From contig JAAWLS010000043.1 of NCBI GenBank assembly GCA_022798035.1, positions 1 through 11,643 on the forward strand: DNA of 11,643 bases, given 5' to 3'. Shown here piece after piece: positions 1 to 6,631 of the stretch (its first letter is position 1; every line of letters begins with the position of its first letter). The notes under the pieces were generated by a model. It saw only the letters and a program-made list of their open reading frames with translations. It made no database searches and had not been told where the DNA came from. A program made the position numbers and the translations under genes. Source of the DNA: Lachnospiraceae bacterium. GTDB lineage: Bacteria; Bacillota; Clostridia; Lachnospirales; Lachnospiraceae.

Positions 1-1117
1 CCATCTTTTCTCTGGTATCCCGGCGCACCAGCACACATTTGCCTGCCTCAATATCTTTTGGGCCCAGCTCAATACGAATTGGAATTCCGCGCATTTCTTG
101 TTCTGAAAATTTCCAGCCGGGACTCTTCTCGCTGTCATCCATCTTCACACGTACTCCTGCCGCTTTCAAGGTCTCTTGCAGCTCTGACGCCTTCTCCAGT
201 ACACCCTCTTTGTGCTGCTGGATAGGAATCACCATAACCTGCACCGGTGCAATCTCAGGAGGCAGTACCAGACCGGAATCGTCTCCATGTACCATGATAA
301 TAGCTCCCATCAGCCGGGTACTCAATCCCCAGGAAGTTTGGTGAACATACTGAAGCTTATTCTCTTTGTCCGTATATTGGATATTGAAAGCCTTGGCAAA
401 TCCATCGCCAAAGTTATGGCTGGTTCCAGACTGAAGTGCTTTTCCATCATGCATCAGAGCTTCAATCGTGTAGGTTGATTCAGCCCCCGCAAATTTTTCT
501 TTTTCCGTTTTTCTTCCTCGTATCACAGGTATGGCCAGCGTCTCTTCGCAGAAGTCCGCATACAGGTTCAGCATCTGCAGCGTCCGCTCCTGAGCCTCCT
601 CCGACGTTGCATGTGCCGTATGGCCTTCCTGCCACAAAAATTCCCTGGAACGCAGAAATGGTCTTGTCTCTTTCTCCCAGCGCACCACCGAGCACCACTG
701 ATTGTAGCATTTAGGCAAATCCCGATAAGACTGAATCTCATTGGCATAAAAATCACAGAACAAGGTCTCGGAAGTCGGTCTGACACACATCCGCTCCTGC
801 AAAGGGTTCAATCCGCCATGAGTGACCCAGGCTACCTCCGGCGCAAAACCTTCCACGTGGTCTTTTTCTTTCTGGAGCAGACTTTCAGGAATAAACATGG
901 GCATATACACATTCTCTACCCCTGTCTCCTTAAATCTTCTGTCCAGCTCTTTCTGAATGTTTTCCCATATGGCATAGCCCGCCGGTTTCATCACCATACA
1001 TCCCTTTACGCTGGTATATTCAATCAATTCTGCTTTTTTCACCACATCCGTATACCACTGAGCAAAATCTTCCTCCATGGATGTAATGGCTTCCACTAAC
1101 TTTTTCTCTTTCGCCAT
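1..1117 (-). CDS. proS: Proline--tRNA ligase, archaeal/eukaryote-like type (3' end outside window)
   Basis: Class II aminoacyl-tRNA synthetase that charges tRNA-Pro with proline in the cytoplasm. I translated 372 uninterrupted codons from the ATG at 1117 to the window edge. The N-terminus is [20 protein letters not shown]. Motif 1 lies near residues 41-78. Motif 2 includes [20 protein letters not shown] (146-165), and the motif 3 region includes [12 protein letters not shown] (261-272). The anticodon-binding domain begins near residue 290 and is cut off with the rest of the C-terminus. No bacterial editing (INS) domain sits between motifs 2 and 3, so this is the short archaeal/eukaryote-like ProRS also common in Clostridia (family knowledge). 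The start has AGGAGG at 1125-1130, 7 nt away. An in-frame ATG at 1147 lacks a properly spaced site. The gene is controlled by the T-box upstream. Confidence 0.97.
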   Translation of the reverse strand, partial: MAKEKKLVEAITSMEEDFAQWYTDVVKKAELIEYTSVKGCMVMKPAGYAIWENIQKELDRRFKETGVENVYMPMFIPESLLQKEKDHVEGFAPEVAWVTHGGLNPLQERMCVRPTSETLFCDFYANEIQSYRDLPKCYNQWCSVVRWEKETRPFLRSREFLWQEGHTAHATSEEAQERTLQMLNLYADFCEETLAIPVIRGRKTEKEKFAGAESTYTIEALMHDGKALQSGTSHNFGDGFAKAFNIQYTDKENKLQYVHQTSWGLSTRLMGAIIMVHGDDSGLVLPPEIAPVQVMVIPIQQHKEGVLEKASELQETLKAAGVRVKMDDSEKSPGWKFSEQEMRGIPIRIELGPKDIEAGKCVLVRRDTREKM

Positions 1118-1154
1118 CTCTTTTCCTCCTTTTATATGGCAAAGCATCCTTGTT

Positions 1155-1220
1155 TTATTCTTCTATGGGAAAGGTGCTTTCATGCTTTCGTGTTACAAGC
1201 TCTTTCCCATAGAAGAATAA
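1155..1220. repeat. Perfect 19-bp inverted repeat between T-box terminator and proS
   Basis: The arm TTATTCTTCTATGGGAAAG (1155-1173) is repeated exactly in inverted orientation at 1202-1220, with a 28-nt spacer. In the proS leader RNA this forms a very stable hairpin. Its 5' arm contains the U-rich tail of the T-box terminator. The 3' arm is followed by AAAACAAGG, not by a U-run, so it is not an obvious second terminator. Its function is unknown. It would form only in read-through transcripts and ends about 25 nt before the proS ribosome binding site. Confidence 0.85.
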
Positions 1221-1260
1221 ACGCCGGACATCCAATCCCCCTAGGGACCGGATATCCGGC
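1211..1260 (-). terminator. T-box intrinsic terminator
   Basis: On the minus strand the arm GCCGGATATCCGGTCCC pairs with GGGATTGGATGTCCGGC across a TAGG loop (1223-1260, 17 pairs, three of them G-U). It is followed by GTTTATTCTTCT. The 5' arm shares bases with the antiterminator helix, so the two structures are mutually exclusive. It may also stop transcripts arriving from the membrane-protein gene upstream. Confidence 0.88.
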
Positions 1261-1474
1261 GGTACCACCCTGATTAATGAATCTCTTCACTCTCTCAATT
1301 CGCTTTAACGCAGCGATACGTCGTATTTTCATACGCAGCTCCAAGGCGGGTTCCGGATATTGATATGAGAAATCTCTCACCTTTAATTTCCTCTCTGTGC
1401 ATCTTCCTATCCATACTAGTCCTTTTCCTCGCTCTTTTAATGTTTTCCCTAATGCAGTAGTTTCCTCTGCAATA
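1211..1474 (-). promoter_or_regulatory. T-box leader (proline-responsive, specifier CCC) of proS
   Basis: T-box riboswitches bind an uncharged cognate tRNA in the nascent leader and switch from a terminator to an antiterminator. All the main landmarks can be read on the minus strand. They are an AGTA motif at 1414-1417 and the distal Stem I segment GATGCACAGAGAGG at 1390-1403. The specifier context is GGAA-CCC-GCCTTGGAG, with CCC at 1348-1350. The conserved T-box AGGGTGGTACCGC is at 1259-1271. The antiterminator pairs AGGG with the downstream TCCCT, and this excludes the 17-bp terminator. A CCC specifier fits a tRNA-Pro with anticodon GGG and the proS gene downstream. A 100-codon open frame across this region is simply the leader RNA. 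The 5' end is inferred from the promoter position. Confidence 0.95.
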
Positions 1475-1480
1475 ACTGTC

Positions 1481-1509
1481 ATTTTAAAGTAAAATTTTTA
1501 TATTGTCAA
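1481..1509 (-). promoter_or_regulatory. Sigma-A promoter of the T-box/proS transcript
   Basis: Consensus TTGACA (-35, 1504-1509), a 17-bp spacer, then TAAAAT (-10, 1481-1486). The expected start point is near 1474, just before the T-box Stem I. The -35 box overlaps the last sense codons of the upstream membrane-protein gene, whose TAA stop lies in the spacer. Confidence 0.9.
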
Positions 1510-2592
1510 GTAAATTTCTTTGATTAAGATATAAGAAAGAGGCCCCAGCGCAAATCCCCAGAGGCCGTAAATCTCCAATCCCACATACATACTCACCACA
1601 ACTGTCAGCGGAGGCATCCCCAATTTATTCCCCAGCAGCTTTGGTTCCAAAATCTCTCTCATCAAGCTGCAAATGGTATAAATGATGGTGTAAATAGCTG
1701 CCAGCATGTACCTTCCCTGCAGCATTTCCAGAACAGCCCAAGGTACGAAAATGGTTCCTGTTCCCAGAAACGGCATGGCGTCGCATATTCCAATTCCGCA
1801 GCCTGTCAGTAACGCATATTCATTTCCGGAAATGTACAGCCCTGCCACACAGATAACTGTGATAATGAACATAATAATAATCTGCGATTTGATGTAAGCG
1901 CCCCCTGCTTCATAAGTCCGGCGGCAGACTTTCAAAGCCATCGTTCCAACGGGATGGCTCTCCAGCGTGCTTCTCATTTTCTTATAATCTTTCAAAATTA
2001 AAATCGTACTAATGATAATCACAAAGCAGATTCCCACAAACACAAATATCCCTTTTGCGTACAAAATCGTTCCGCTCATCACCGTTGGAAAAATATTTGT
2101 CTTTACCTGTTTCATCATTTCCGGTATCTGCCTGCTTACTCCGTCACGAATCACCTCCGCTTCTATTCCTGTAATATTTTCTACCTGACAACAGCACTCC
2201 TGCCAGAACTCCCCTGCCTGCTGTTTGTAAAACTCCAGATTGCCAATTACATTTCTGATTTGTTCCATCAGTGTTTTTAAAAAGAAAAACACTGCCGTTC
2301 CCAAAAGCAGCAACAGAATCCCCACCAGTATAGAGGACCATATACTCCGTTTTAATCTCAGCTTATTCTCCAGCCTCTCAACCAGCGGATTTAAGAATTT
2401 TGCCAGCAAAAAAGCAACAAAAAAAGGAACTACCAAAGGAAGAAGCCAGCGAATGCTGATATAGACTGCAACGGTAATTCCCAATATTTTTCCTATACTC
2501 CGTATACTTTCTTTTACTTCTCTCTTCATGAAGTCAGTATGTGAAGGTTTCTGCTTTTTATGCCGGAAATATCTGCTACAACAGTTTGGCAA
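1498..2592 (-). CDS. AI-2E/YtvI-family membrane protein (putative transporter)
   Basis: Polytopic membrane protein of the AI-2E (YtvI/PerM-type) family. Members include transporters and sodium/proton antiporters, and the substrate here cannot be told. Hydrophobic segments lie near residues 35-65, 85-106, 180-201, 236-256, 258-290, 296-310 and 328-362. Two family signatures are visible: DAMPFLGTGTIFVP (271-284) and LEPKLLGNKLGMPPL (315-329). A cysteine triplet (CCC, 133-135) sits in the soluble loop. The start is uncertain. TTG at 2592 has AAAGGAG 6 nt upstream and overlaps the preceding synthase gene by 17 nt. ATG at 2529 begins MKREVKES, a more natural N-terminus, but has no visible ribosome binding site. 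It probably shares a transcript with the synthase and the two-component genes. Confidence 0.9.
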   Translation of the reverse strand: MPNCCSRYFRHKKQKPSHTDFMKREVKESIRSIGKILGITVAVYISIRWLLPLVVPFFVAFLLAKFLNPLVERLENKLRLKRSIWSSILVGILLLLLGTAVFFFLKTLMEQIRNVIGNLEFYKQQAGEFWQECCCQVENITGIEAEVIRDGVSRQIPEMMKQVKTNIFPTVMSGTILYAKGIFVFVGICFVIIISTILILKDYKKMRSTLESHPVGTMALKVCRRTYEAGGAYIKSQIIIMFIITVICVAGLYISGNEYALLTGCGIGICDAMPFLGTGTIFVPWAVLEMLQGRYMLAAIYTIIYTICSLMREILEPKLLGNKLGMPPLTVVVSMYVGLEIYGLWGFALGPLSYILIKEIYLTI

Positions 2593-3283
2593 ACAATGCT
2601 CCTTTGGGCTTTACTGCAAACTCCATCCGCTCTCCCGTTCTGGGATGAAAAAAAGATGTTTTTACCGAGCACAGTCCAATGGGCAGATATCCTTTCGGAC
2701 AATTTTTATTGTACTTTTTGTCTCCCACCAGCGGATGTCCTGCATGGGCCATCTGTACTCGAATTTGATGATGGCGTCCCGTATCCAGATAGACATGAAG
2801 CAGGCTCACCGCTTCATTCTCATCATCCCGCCACATACCTGAAATAAGGCTTAAACCTTCTGATTTCGTAATTACTTTTTTTACTTCATAGGAAAGCCTT
2901 GCCAGTTTCGCACCTTTGGTCTCCTTTGACACCACTTTTGAGGTATTACTCTTTCCATCACGCAAAAGATAATTCTCCAATATTCCCGTCGGTTTCTCAA
3001 ATTCGCCTTCTATAATTGCAAAATAACTTTTCTCTACGCTTCGCTCCTGAACCTGCCTGTTCAAAACTGCTGCAGCCTGGCTGGACCTGGCAAATACCAT
3101 AATCCCCTCCACTGGCTGGTCCAAACGGCGTATCACAAAAATCTCTGTATTTCCGCCTTTATCAGCAAAATAATTTTTCAGTCTGCTGACCATGTCCTGC
3201 TGTCCCACTGCTTTGGTCTGGACAGGAACTCCCGGTTCCTTGTGACAAACTACAATTTCTCTATCCTCGTAAATAATTTCCAT
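2576..3283 (-). CDS. RluA-family RNA pseudouridine synthase
   Basis: Isomerises uridine to pseudouridine in rRNA or tRNA; the target site cannot be inferred. The protein is 235 aa, one catalytic domain without an N-terminal S4 RNA-binding domain. The catalytic motif is IRRLDQPVEGIMVFAR (51-66), with the presumed catalytic Asp at 55. Most RluA enzymes have HRLDxxTSG, so His is replaced by Arg and TSG by VEG. The second signature GRHHQIRVQMAHAGHPLVGD (169-188) is close to the usual GRTHQIRVH. The ATG at 3283 has only a weak AAGG about 12 nt upstream. It lies 33 bp after the response-regulator gene, so cotranscription is plausible. Family assignment is firm; specificity is unknown. Confidence 0.93.
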   Translation of the reverse strand: MEIIYEDREIVVCHKEPGVPVQTKAVGQQDMVSRLKNYFADKGGNTEIFVIRRLDQPVEGIMVFARSSQAAAVLNRQVQERSVEKSYFAIIEGEFEKPTGILENYLLRDGKSNTSKVVSKETKGAKLARLSYEVKKVITKSEGLSLISGMWRDDENEAVSLLHVYLDTGRHHQIRVQMAHAGHPLVGDKKYNKNCPKGYLPIGLCSVKTSFFHPRTGERMEFAVKPKGALFAKLL

Positions 3284-3316
3284 CCTATATCAAACCTTAT
3301 GTTCTGCTCTCATCAC

Positions 3317-4006
3317 TCATACTTTAAACCGATATCCCACACCCCATATTGTCTCAATGTACTGTGGCTTCGTGGTGCTGAGTTCAATCTTTTCACGTAT
3401 TTTCTTAATATGAACTGTGACAGTTGCAATATCTCCTACCGACTCCAAATCCCAAATTTGACTGAATAATTCCTCTTTAGAAAATACCCGATTGGGATTC
3501 TGAGCCAAAAAAGCCAGCAGGTCAAATTCTTTCGTCGTAAACTGCTTCTCCTCCTCATTAACCCACACGCGCCTTGCCGTCTTGTCTATTTTCAAACCGC
3601 GAATCTCAATGACATCATTCTCCTGTACGCTGCTGTTAATCAAACGCTCATACCGGGACAAGTGAGCCTTCACTCTGGCTACCAGTTCACTGGGAGAAAA
3701 GGGTTTTGTAATGTAATCGTCAGCTCCCAATCCCAGGCCGCGGATTTTATCAATATCATCTTTCTTGGCAGATACCATCAAAATGGGCGTATTCTTATTC
3801 TCCCTAATTTTTTTACAGATTTCAAATCCGTCTGCTCCCGGCAGCATTAAGTCCAGAATGTACATGTCAAAATCTTCATTCAAAGCCCTTACCAGACCAC
3901 GGTCTCCATTGTTCTCAATCTCTACATGAAATCCGCTCAGCTCCAGATAATCTTTCTCCAAATCAGCAATTGCCACTTCATCCTCAATAATCAATACTTT
4001 GCTCAA
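3317..4006 (-). CDS. OmpR/PhoB-family response regulator
   Basis: Cytoplasmic DNA-binding output of the adjacent sensor kinase, 229 aa. Receiver domain 1-115: acidic pocket E8/D9, phospho-acceptor D52 in LDLMLPGADG, S79, and K101 in ITKPFSPSEL. C-terminal winged helix about 130-229: FTTKEFDLLAFLAQNP, a recognition region around VTVHIKKIREKIE, and the closing YIETIWGVGYRFKV typical of the family. Translation starts at TTG (4004-4006), preceded by an ideal AGGAGG with 7-nt spacing. This start overlaps the kinase stop codon as TTGA, implying translational coupling. Target genes cannot be deduced. Confidence 0.96.
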   Translation of the reverse strand: MSKVLIIEDEVAIADLEKDYLELSGFHVEIENNGDRGLVRALNEDFDMYILDLMLPGADGFEICKKIRENKNTPILMVSAKKDDIDKIRGLGLGADDYITKPFSPSELVARVKAHLSRYERLINSSVQENDVIEIRGLKIDKTARRVWVNEEEKQFTTKEFDLLAFLAQNPNRVFSKEELFSQIWDLESVGDIATVTVHIKKIREKIELSTTKPQYIETIWGVGYRFKV

Positions 4007-5493
4007 TTTATTACCTCCTGATATTTTCGGATAACAAAATACATGATTGTTCCCGTACCTTCTTTACTGTTCGCCCAGATTTTTCCTCCGTGGTCCTCCA
4101 CAATCTTCTTCACAATCGACAGTCCGATTCCGCTGCCTCCGGTAGCAGAATTCCTCGAAGCATCTGTACGGTAAAAACGTTTAAAGATGTAAGGCAAATC
4201 TTTGGCTGCAATCCCTTTTCCATTGTCCTCTATCTCAATCTGAATAAAATCTCCCACATCACGAATACAGATATTGATAAATCCCTTTTCCTTGTCCAGA
4301 TATTTTACAGAATTTCCTATAATATTGTTAATCACGCGTCTGAGTTGTTCTGGGTCTGCGATAATCATAACGCCCTTATCCGCATAATTGATATAGGTCA
4401 GTTTGATATTCTTTGCTTCCAAATCCAGTCCCACTTCCTCCACACAGTCATTAAAATAATCTGCCACATTAATGCGGTTAAAATTATATGGAATCCGGTT
4501 AGTATCAATTTTGGAATACAATGTCAGCTCATTAATCAGGGTATCCATCTCATTTGCTTTATTGTAGATAGTACGGATATACTTATCATGCTTCTCCGGC
4601 GTATCTGCCACCCCGTCCATAATCCCTTCCACATATCCCTTGATTGCGGTGATTGGGGTTTTTAAATCATGGGAAATATTACTGATAAGAACCTTGTTCT
4701 CCTTCTCTCCTGACACTTTCTCTTCCGCAGACTCTTTCAGCCGGTAACGCATCTCCTCAAAGTTTCTGCACAATTCCCCAATTTCATCTTTCCCATCTGC
4801 CTCAATGGTAAAATCCAAATTACCCATTTTGATATTTTGAGCTGCCGCTTCCAATTTGCGAATCGGATTAATAATTCCCTGATAAATCCACATCGTCAGC
4901 ATGCCAGCTGTAAAAATCAAAATCAGCACAATAGAGAGCATGAAATCCAACAGAATCCGCTTAGCCTCCGGCAGCATCTGGTCCATGGCGGTGACAATAA
5001 AAGCGCTCCCTCTGCCGCCGTCTTGAAACTGGAAATCAATCTGTTTGACTAATGCTTGTTCTTCTTCCTCAATGTAAAATCCTGAACTGGCATTTGGTAT
5101 AATGTCACTGCCGTATTCGGGCAGGCATTCTTCCGACAAACTCTGTTTGCCGCTATCACCTTCATAAAACAAATCCTCTTCCCTGCGGACCACCAAATAA
5201 GAATATTTCTTTTCCAGCCTCTTATTTATCTTCACAAGATAAGAGATATCCTCCAATCGCTCTGGAGTTTCTTTGGCTACTCTCTGCAATTCCTCATAAT
5301 CTGACTGGGTAACGTGGCTGAGCACCTTAAAAGAATTTACAAAATAATCATAGGCATTCCCATCTATATTGTAAATCTGACGTATTGTCCTCATCTGATA
5401 CTGGCCAAATCCCCACATGGTAACGCCTGCCAGCAGCACCGGCACAAATATAATAATACAGAAAGAAATAATTAATCTGGTTCTCAATTTCAT
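4003..5493 (-). CDS. Membrane sensor histidine kinase (HAMP, HisKA, HATPase_c)
   Basis: Transmembrane sensor that autophosphorylates and passes phosphate to the regulator encoded next to it. From the ATG at 5493 (496 aa) the order is: TM1 about 5-27; an extracytoplasmic sensor region of about 150 residues without a recognisable fold; TM2 about 180-205; HAMP starting NPIRKLEAAAQNIKMGNLDF; HisKA with SNISHDLKTPITAIKG, phospho-accepting His at 275; and HATPase with N-box (VINNIIGNSVKYL), G1 (EIEDNGKGI) and G2 (ATGGSGIGLSIV). A TTG seven codons upstream (5514) is possible but has no binding site. The ATG has GGAGG about 13-14 nt away, a long spacing. The kinase gene precedes the regulator gene, the reverse of the most common order. 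The ligand is unknown. Confidence 0.95.
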   Translation of the reverse strand: MKLRTRLIISFCIIIFVPVLLAGVTMWGFGQYQMRTIRQIYNIDGNAYDYFVNSFKVLSHVTQSDYEELQRVAKETPERLEDISYLVKINKRLEKKYSYLVVRREEDLFYEGDSGKQSLSEECLPEYGSDIIPNASSGFYIEEEEQALVKQIDFQFQDGGRGSAFIVTAMDQMLPEAKRILLDFMLSIVLILIFTAGMLTMWIYQGIINPIRKLEAAAQNIKMGNLDFTIEADGKDEIGELCRNFEEMRYRLKESAEEKVSGEKENKVLISNISHDLKTPITAIKGYVEGIMDGVADTPEKHDKYIRTIYNKANEMDTLINELTLYSKIDTNRIPYNFNRINVADYFNDCVEEVGLDLEAKNIKLTYINYADKGVMIIADPEQLRRVINNIIGNSVKYLDKEKGFINICIRDVGDFIQIEIEDNGKGIAAKDLPYIFKRFYRTDASRNSATGGSGIGLSIVKKIVEDHGGKIWANSKEGTGTIMYFVIRKYQEVIN

Positions 5494-5522
5494 GATAACT
5501 GCTGTGACCTCCAACAGTTATT

Positions 5523-5531
5523 ATTATATCA
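5523..5531 (-). promoter_or_regulatory. Extended -10 promoter of the two-component operon
   Basis: TGATATAAT on the minus strand is a perfect extended -10 (TGnTATAAT). No good -35 is seen. The start point would be near 5516, about 23 nt before the kinase ATG, leaving a very short leader that contains the GGAGG. Confidence 0.6.
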
Positions 5532-5610
5532 GCTTTTAGACAAAATCCTATGGTATTTTTCTAAAAATTTATAAAATTTGTATAAAATCAAATCGTCTAC
5601 GGAAATAAAA

Positions 5611-6066
5611 TTATTCTAAATGCTGCTTGTCCTCTGTCAAAATCATGCGGGCCTTTTCATATTTGGCACGCCAGGCTTCCTTCCTCTCTTCTGTGACAGA
5701 ATCCGCTCCTGTCAGCCTGCTCATATCAGAATTGTGCTCTAAATCCGCCAGCTTCACAATCTTTGCACTTGGATGTTCTTGAATTCGCCGTATATAATTA
5801 AAATAGTCTTCTTTCGGAACTCGTGTCAGCAACCGGACAATCTCTGTCACTTCTCTGGGAAATTCCTGTTGAAGTTCCTCCAACGTCATTTCCGTATCTT
5901 CCAGCACATCATGAAGCAATGCTGCGCAGACAGTCATTTCATCTTCCATCTGTTCCGCTAGGTGAAATGCATGAAATACATAAGGGTCTCCGCCTGCGTC
6001 TACCTGCCCATGATGCGCTTGATAAGCAATTTTCATGGCTTTTTTAGTTAAAGTTGTATAAATCAA
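5611..6066 (-). CDS. Stand-alone HD-domain (p)ppGpp hydrolase-like protein
   Basis: 151-aa single-domain protein resembling the hydrolase half of Rel/SpoT enzymes, which remove pyrophosphate from (p)ppGpp using a bound metal. Visible motifs: AHHGQVDAGGDPYVFHAFHL (18-37, metal ligand H32), AALLHDVLEDTEMT (48-61, HD at 52-53, ED at 56-57) and KLADLEHNSDMSRL (105-118, D108). There is no synthetase or regulatory domain, so it is comparable to small alarmone hydrolases/MESH1-type proteins. Substrate remains inference. The start is TTG at 6066, with AAAGGGGG about 8 nt upstream; the resulting MIYTTLTKKAM fits how this family begins, better than the internal ATG at 6036. It is separated from the kinase gene by 117 bp with a promoter, so it is probably monocistronic. 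Confidence 0.88.
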   Translation of the reverse strand: MIYTTLTKKAMKIAYQAHHGQVDAGGDPYVFHAFHLAEQMEDEMTVCAALLHDVLEDTEMTLEELQQEFPREVTEIVRLLTRVPKEDYFNYIRRIQEHPSAKIVKLADLEHNSDMSRLTGADSVTEERKEAWRAKYEKARMILTEDKQHLE

Positions 6067-6116
6067 AGCAGATTCCCCCTTTTTTTAATTGTCTGACAAA
6101 ACAAATTATTTTCTCT

Positions 6117-6125
6117 ATTCTACCA
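6117..6125 (-). promoter_or_regulatory. Possible extended -10 promoter of the HD-domain gene
   Basis: TGGTAGAAT on the minus strand is TGn plus a 5/6 match to TATAAT. A -35 is not convincing. The start point would be about 45 nt before the TTG start, giving a short untranslated leader. Confidence 0.45.
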
Positions 6126-6230
6126 CACATAAACGTAGAAATACATCTCTAAAAATTATTTTTCTATAGATTGTTCCATGGTAATATGTCCTCTATAAAT
6201 ACTTCATCAAACAAAATGTCTGCTGATGTC

Positions 6231-6261
6231 TTGACATTATTTTGCCAATTTTAAATAAATA
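6231..6261 (+). promoter_or_regulatory. Possible plus-strand promoter upstream of the 150-bp structured element
   Basis: A perfect TTGACA (6231-6236) is followed by TAAATA boxes at 6252-6257 (15-bp spacer) or 6256-6261 (19-bp spacer). Neither spacing is ideal. If active, it would transcribe the self-complementary element at 6286-6435 from about 6268. Confidence 0.35.
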
Positions 6262-6285
6262 TTAGGATTCTTGAACTAAGAATTG

Positions 6286-6435
6286 ATTTTTCGACAGGAC
6301 TACAATATTCAGACTAAGCCTGGACACTTACGGCAGATACAGGAATTACCTCTGTATCTGCCTTCTCTGCTATGTTGCCAATGCTGCAACACCAGGTCTT
6401 TCAAGCGTCTATATAATCTACTCCACTCCAAAAAT
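6286..6435. ncRNA. 150-bp self-complementary element: possible structured RNA or mobile-element relic
   Basis: The 29-nt ends (6286-6314 and 6407-6435) pair without gaps: 20 Watson-Crick pairs and one G-U, interrupted by isolated mismatches. Inside are a second stem (CCTGG 6319-6323 with CCAGG 6392-6396), a perfect 11-bp hairpin (GGCAGATACAG 6332-6342 with its complement 6352-6362), and a 5-bp hairpin (GTTGC 6374-6378 with GCAAC 6386-6390). The whole folds as one long branched rod. Plus-strand signals flank it (TTGACA at 6231, terminator-like hairpin at 6453-6480). A minus-strand promoter (TTATCA 6457-6462, 17 bp, TATAAT 6434-6439) also points into it. Strand, and even RNA status, are undecided. 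A rod-like 6S-type RNA or a MITE-like element with degenerate ends are both possible. I see no coding signal. Confidence 0.4.
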
Positions 6436-6452
6436 TATAGATACGAAATGAG

Positions 6453-6480
6453 AATTTGATAATCTATTGTCAAATTTTTG
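6453..6480 (+). terminator. AT-rich terminator-like hairpin
   Basis: AATTTGATAA (6453-6462) pairs with TTGTCAAATT (6467-6476) over a TCTA loop, with one G-U, followed by TTTG. The stem is AT-rich and therefore weak. It would end a plus-strand RNA covering 6286-6435. It overlaps the -35 side of the possible minus-strand promoter noted for that element. Confidence 0.35.
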
Positions 6481-6510
6481 AATCATTTTACTGTAATTTT
6501 TTCAGAATTT

Positions 6511-6565
6511 CCATGTCGCATCCTGAAAATTTTTATATTTTTGAAGTTTTCATTATACGACATGG
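6511..6565. promoter_or_regulatory. 55-bp imperfect palindrome, candidate operator of the peptide gene
   Basis: The left arm CCATGTCGCATCCTGAAAA (6511-6529) and the inverse of the right arm, CCATGTCGTATAATGAAAA (6547-6565), agree at 16 of 19 positions around a 17-bp AT-rich centre. The outer 8 bp and inner 6 bp are perfect. The palindrome ends 66 bp before the peptide start codon, and its right arm overlaps the possible -35. This fits a dimeric DNA-binding regulator; the two HTH regulators encoded next to the peptide gene are the obvious candidates (inference). Confidence 0.6.
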
Positions 6566-6586
6566 CTTTCCTGTATTTCCTATGAT
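6557..6586 (+). promoter_or_regulatory. Possible promoter of the small peptide gene
   Basis: ACGACA (6557-6562, 4/6 match to -35), an 18-bp spacer and TATGAT (6581-6586, 5/6 match to -10). Transcription would begin near 6593, about 39 nt before the ATG. The weak -35 lies inside the right palindrome arm, as expected for a regulated promoter. Confidence 0.4.
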
Positions 6587-6631
6587 ATCTTAACTTGAAA
6601 ATATTTAAGACTAATTAGGAGGGTTTTAACA

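Noticed and set aside
480..786. Short minus-strand frames that might suggest a frameshifted proS
   Set aside because: They are out-of-frame readings. The true proS frame is continuous to the window edge without any frameshift.
611..1099. 162-codon open frame on the plus strand
   Set aside because: Antisense shadow of proS, whose frame is intact over 372 codons with all class II motifs.
1155..1220. The 19-bp inverted repeat as a second intrinsic terminator
   Set aside because: No U-run follows either arm on either strand.
1180..1482. Open frame of 100 codons on the minus strand upstream of proS
   Set aside because: It coincides with the T-box leader; specifier loop, T-box sequence and terminator explain it as RNA. 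It has no ribosome binding site.
4090..4665. 191-codon open frame on the plus strand
   Set aside because: Antisense to the conserved HisKA/HATPase region of the kinase; composition is that of a reverse complement and no binding site is present.
6301..6430. Short minus-strand ORF through the 150-bp element
   Set aside because: About 40 codons from a TTG, no conserved motif; the sequence is explained by self-complementarity.
6512..6592. Small plus-strand ORF starting MSHPENFYIFEV
   Set aside because: No ribosome binding site, and it is mostly made of the palindrome arms; regulatory DNA is the better reading.
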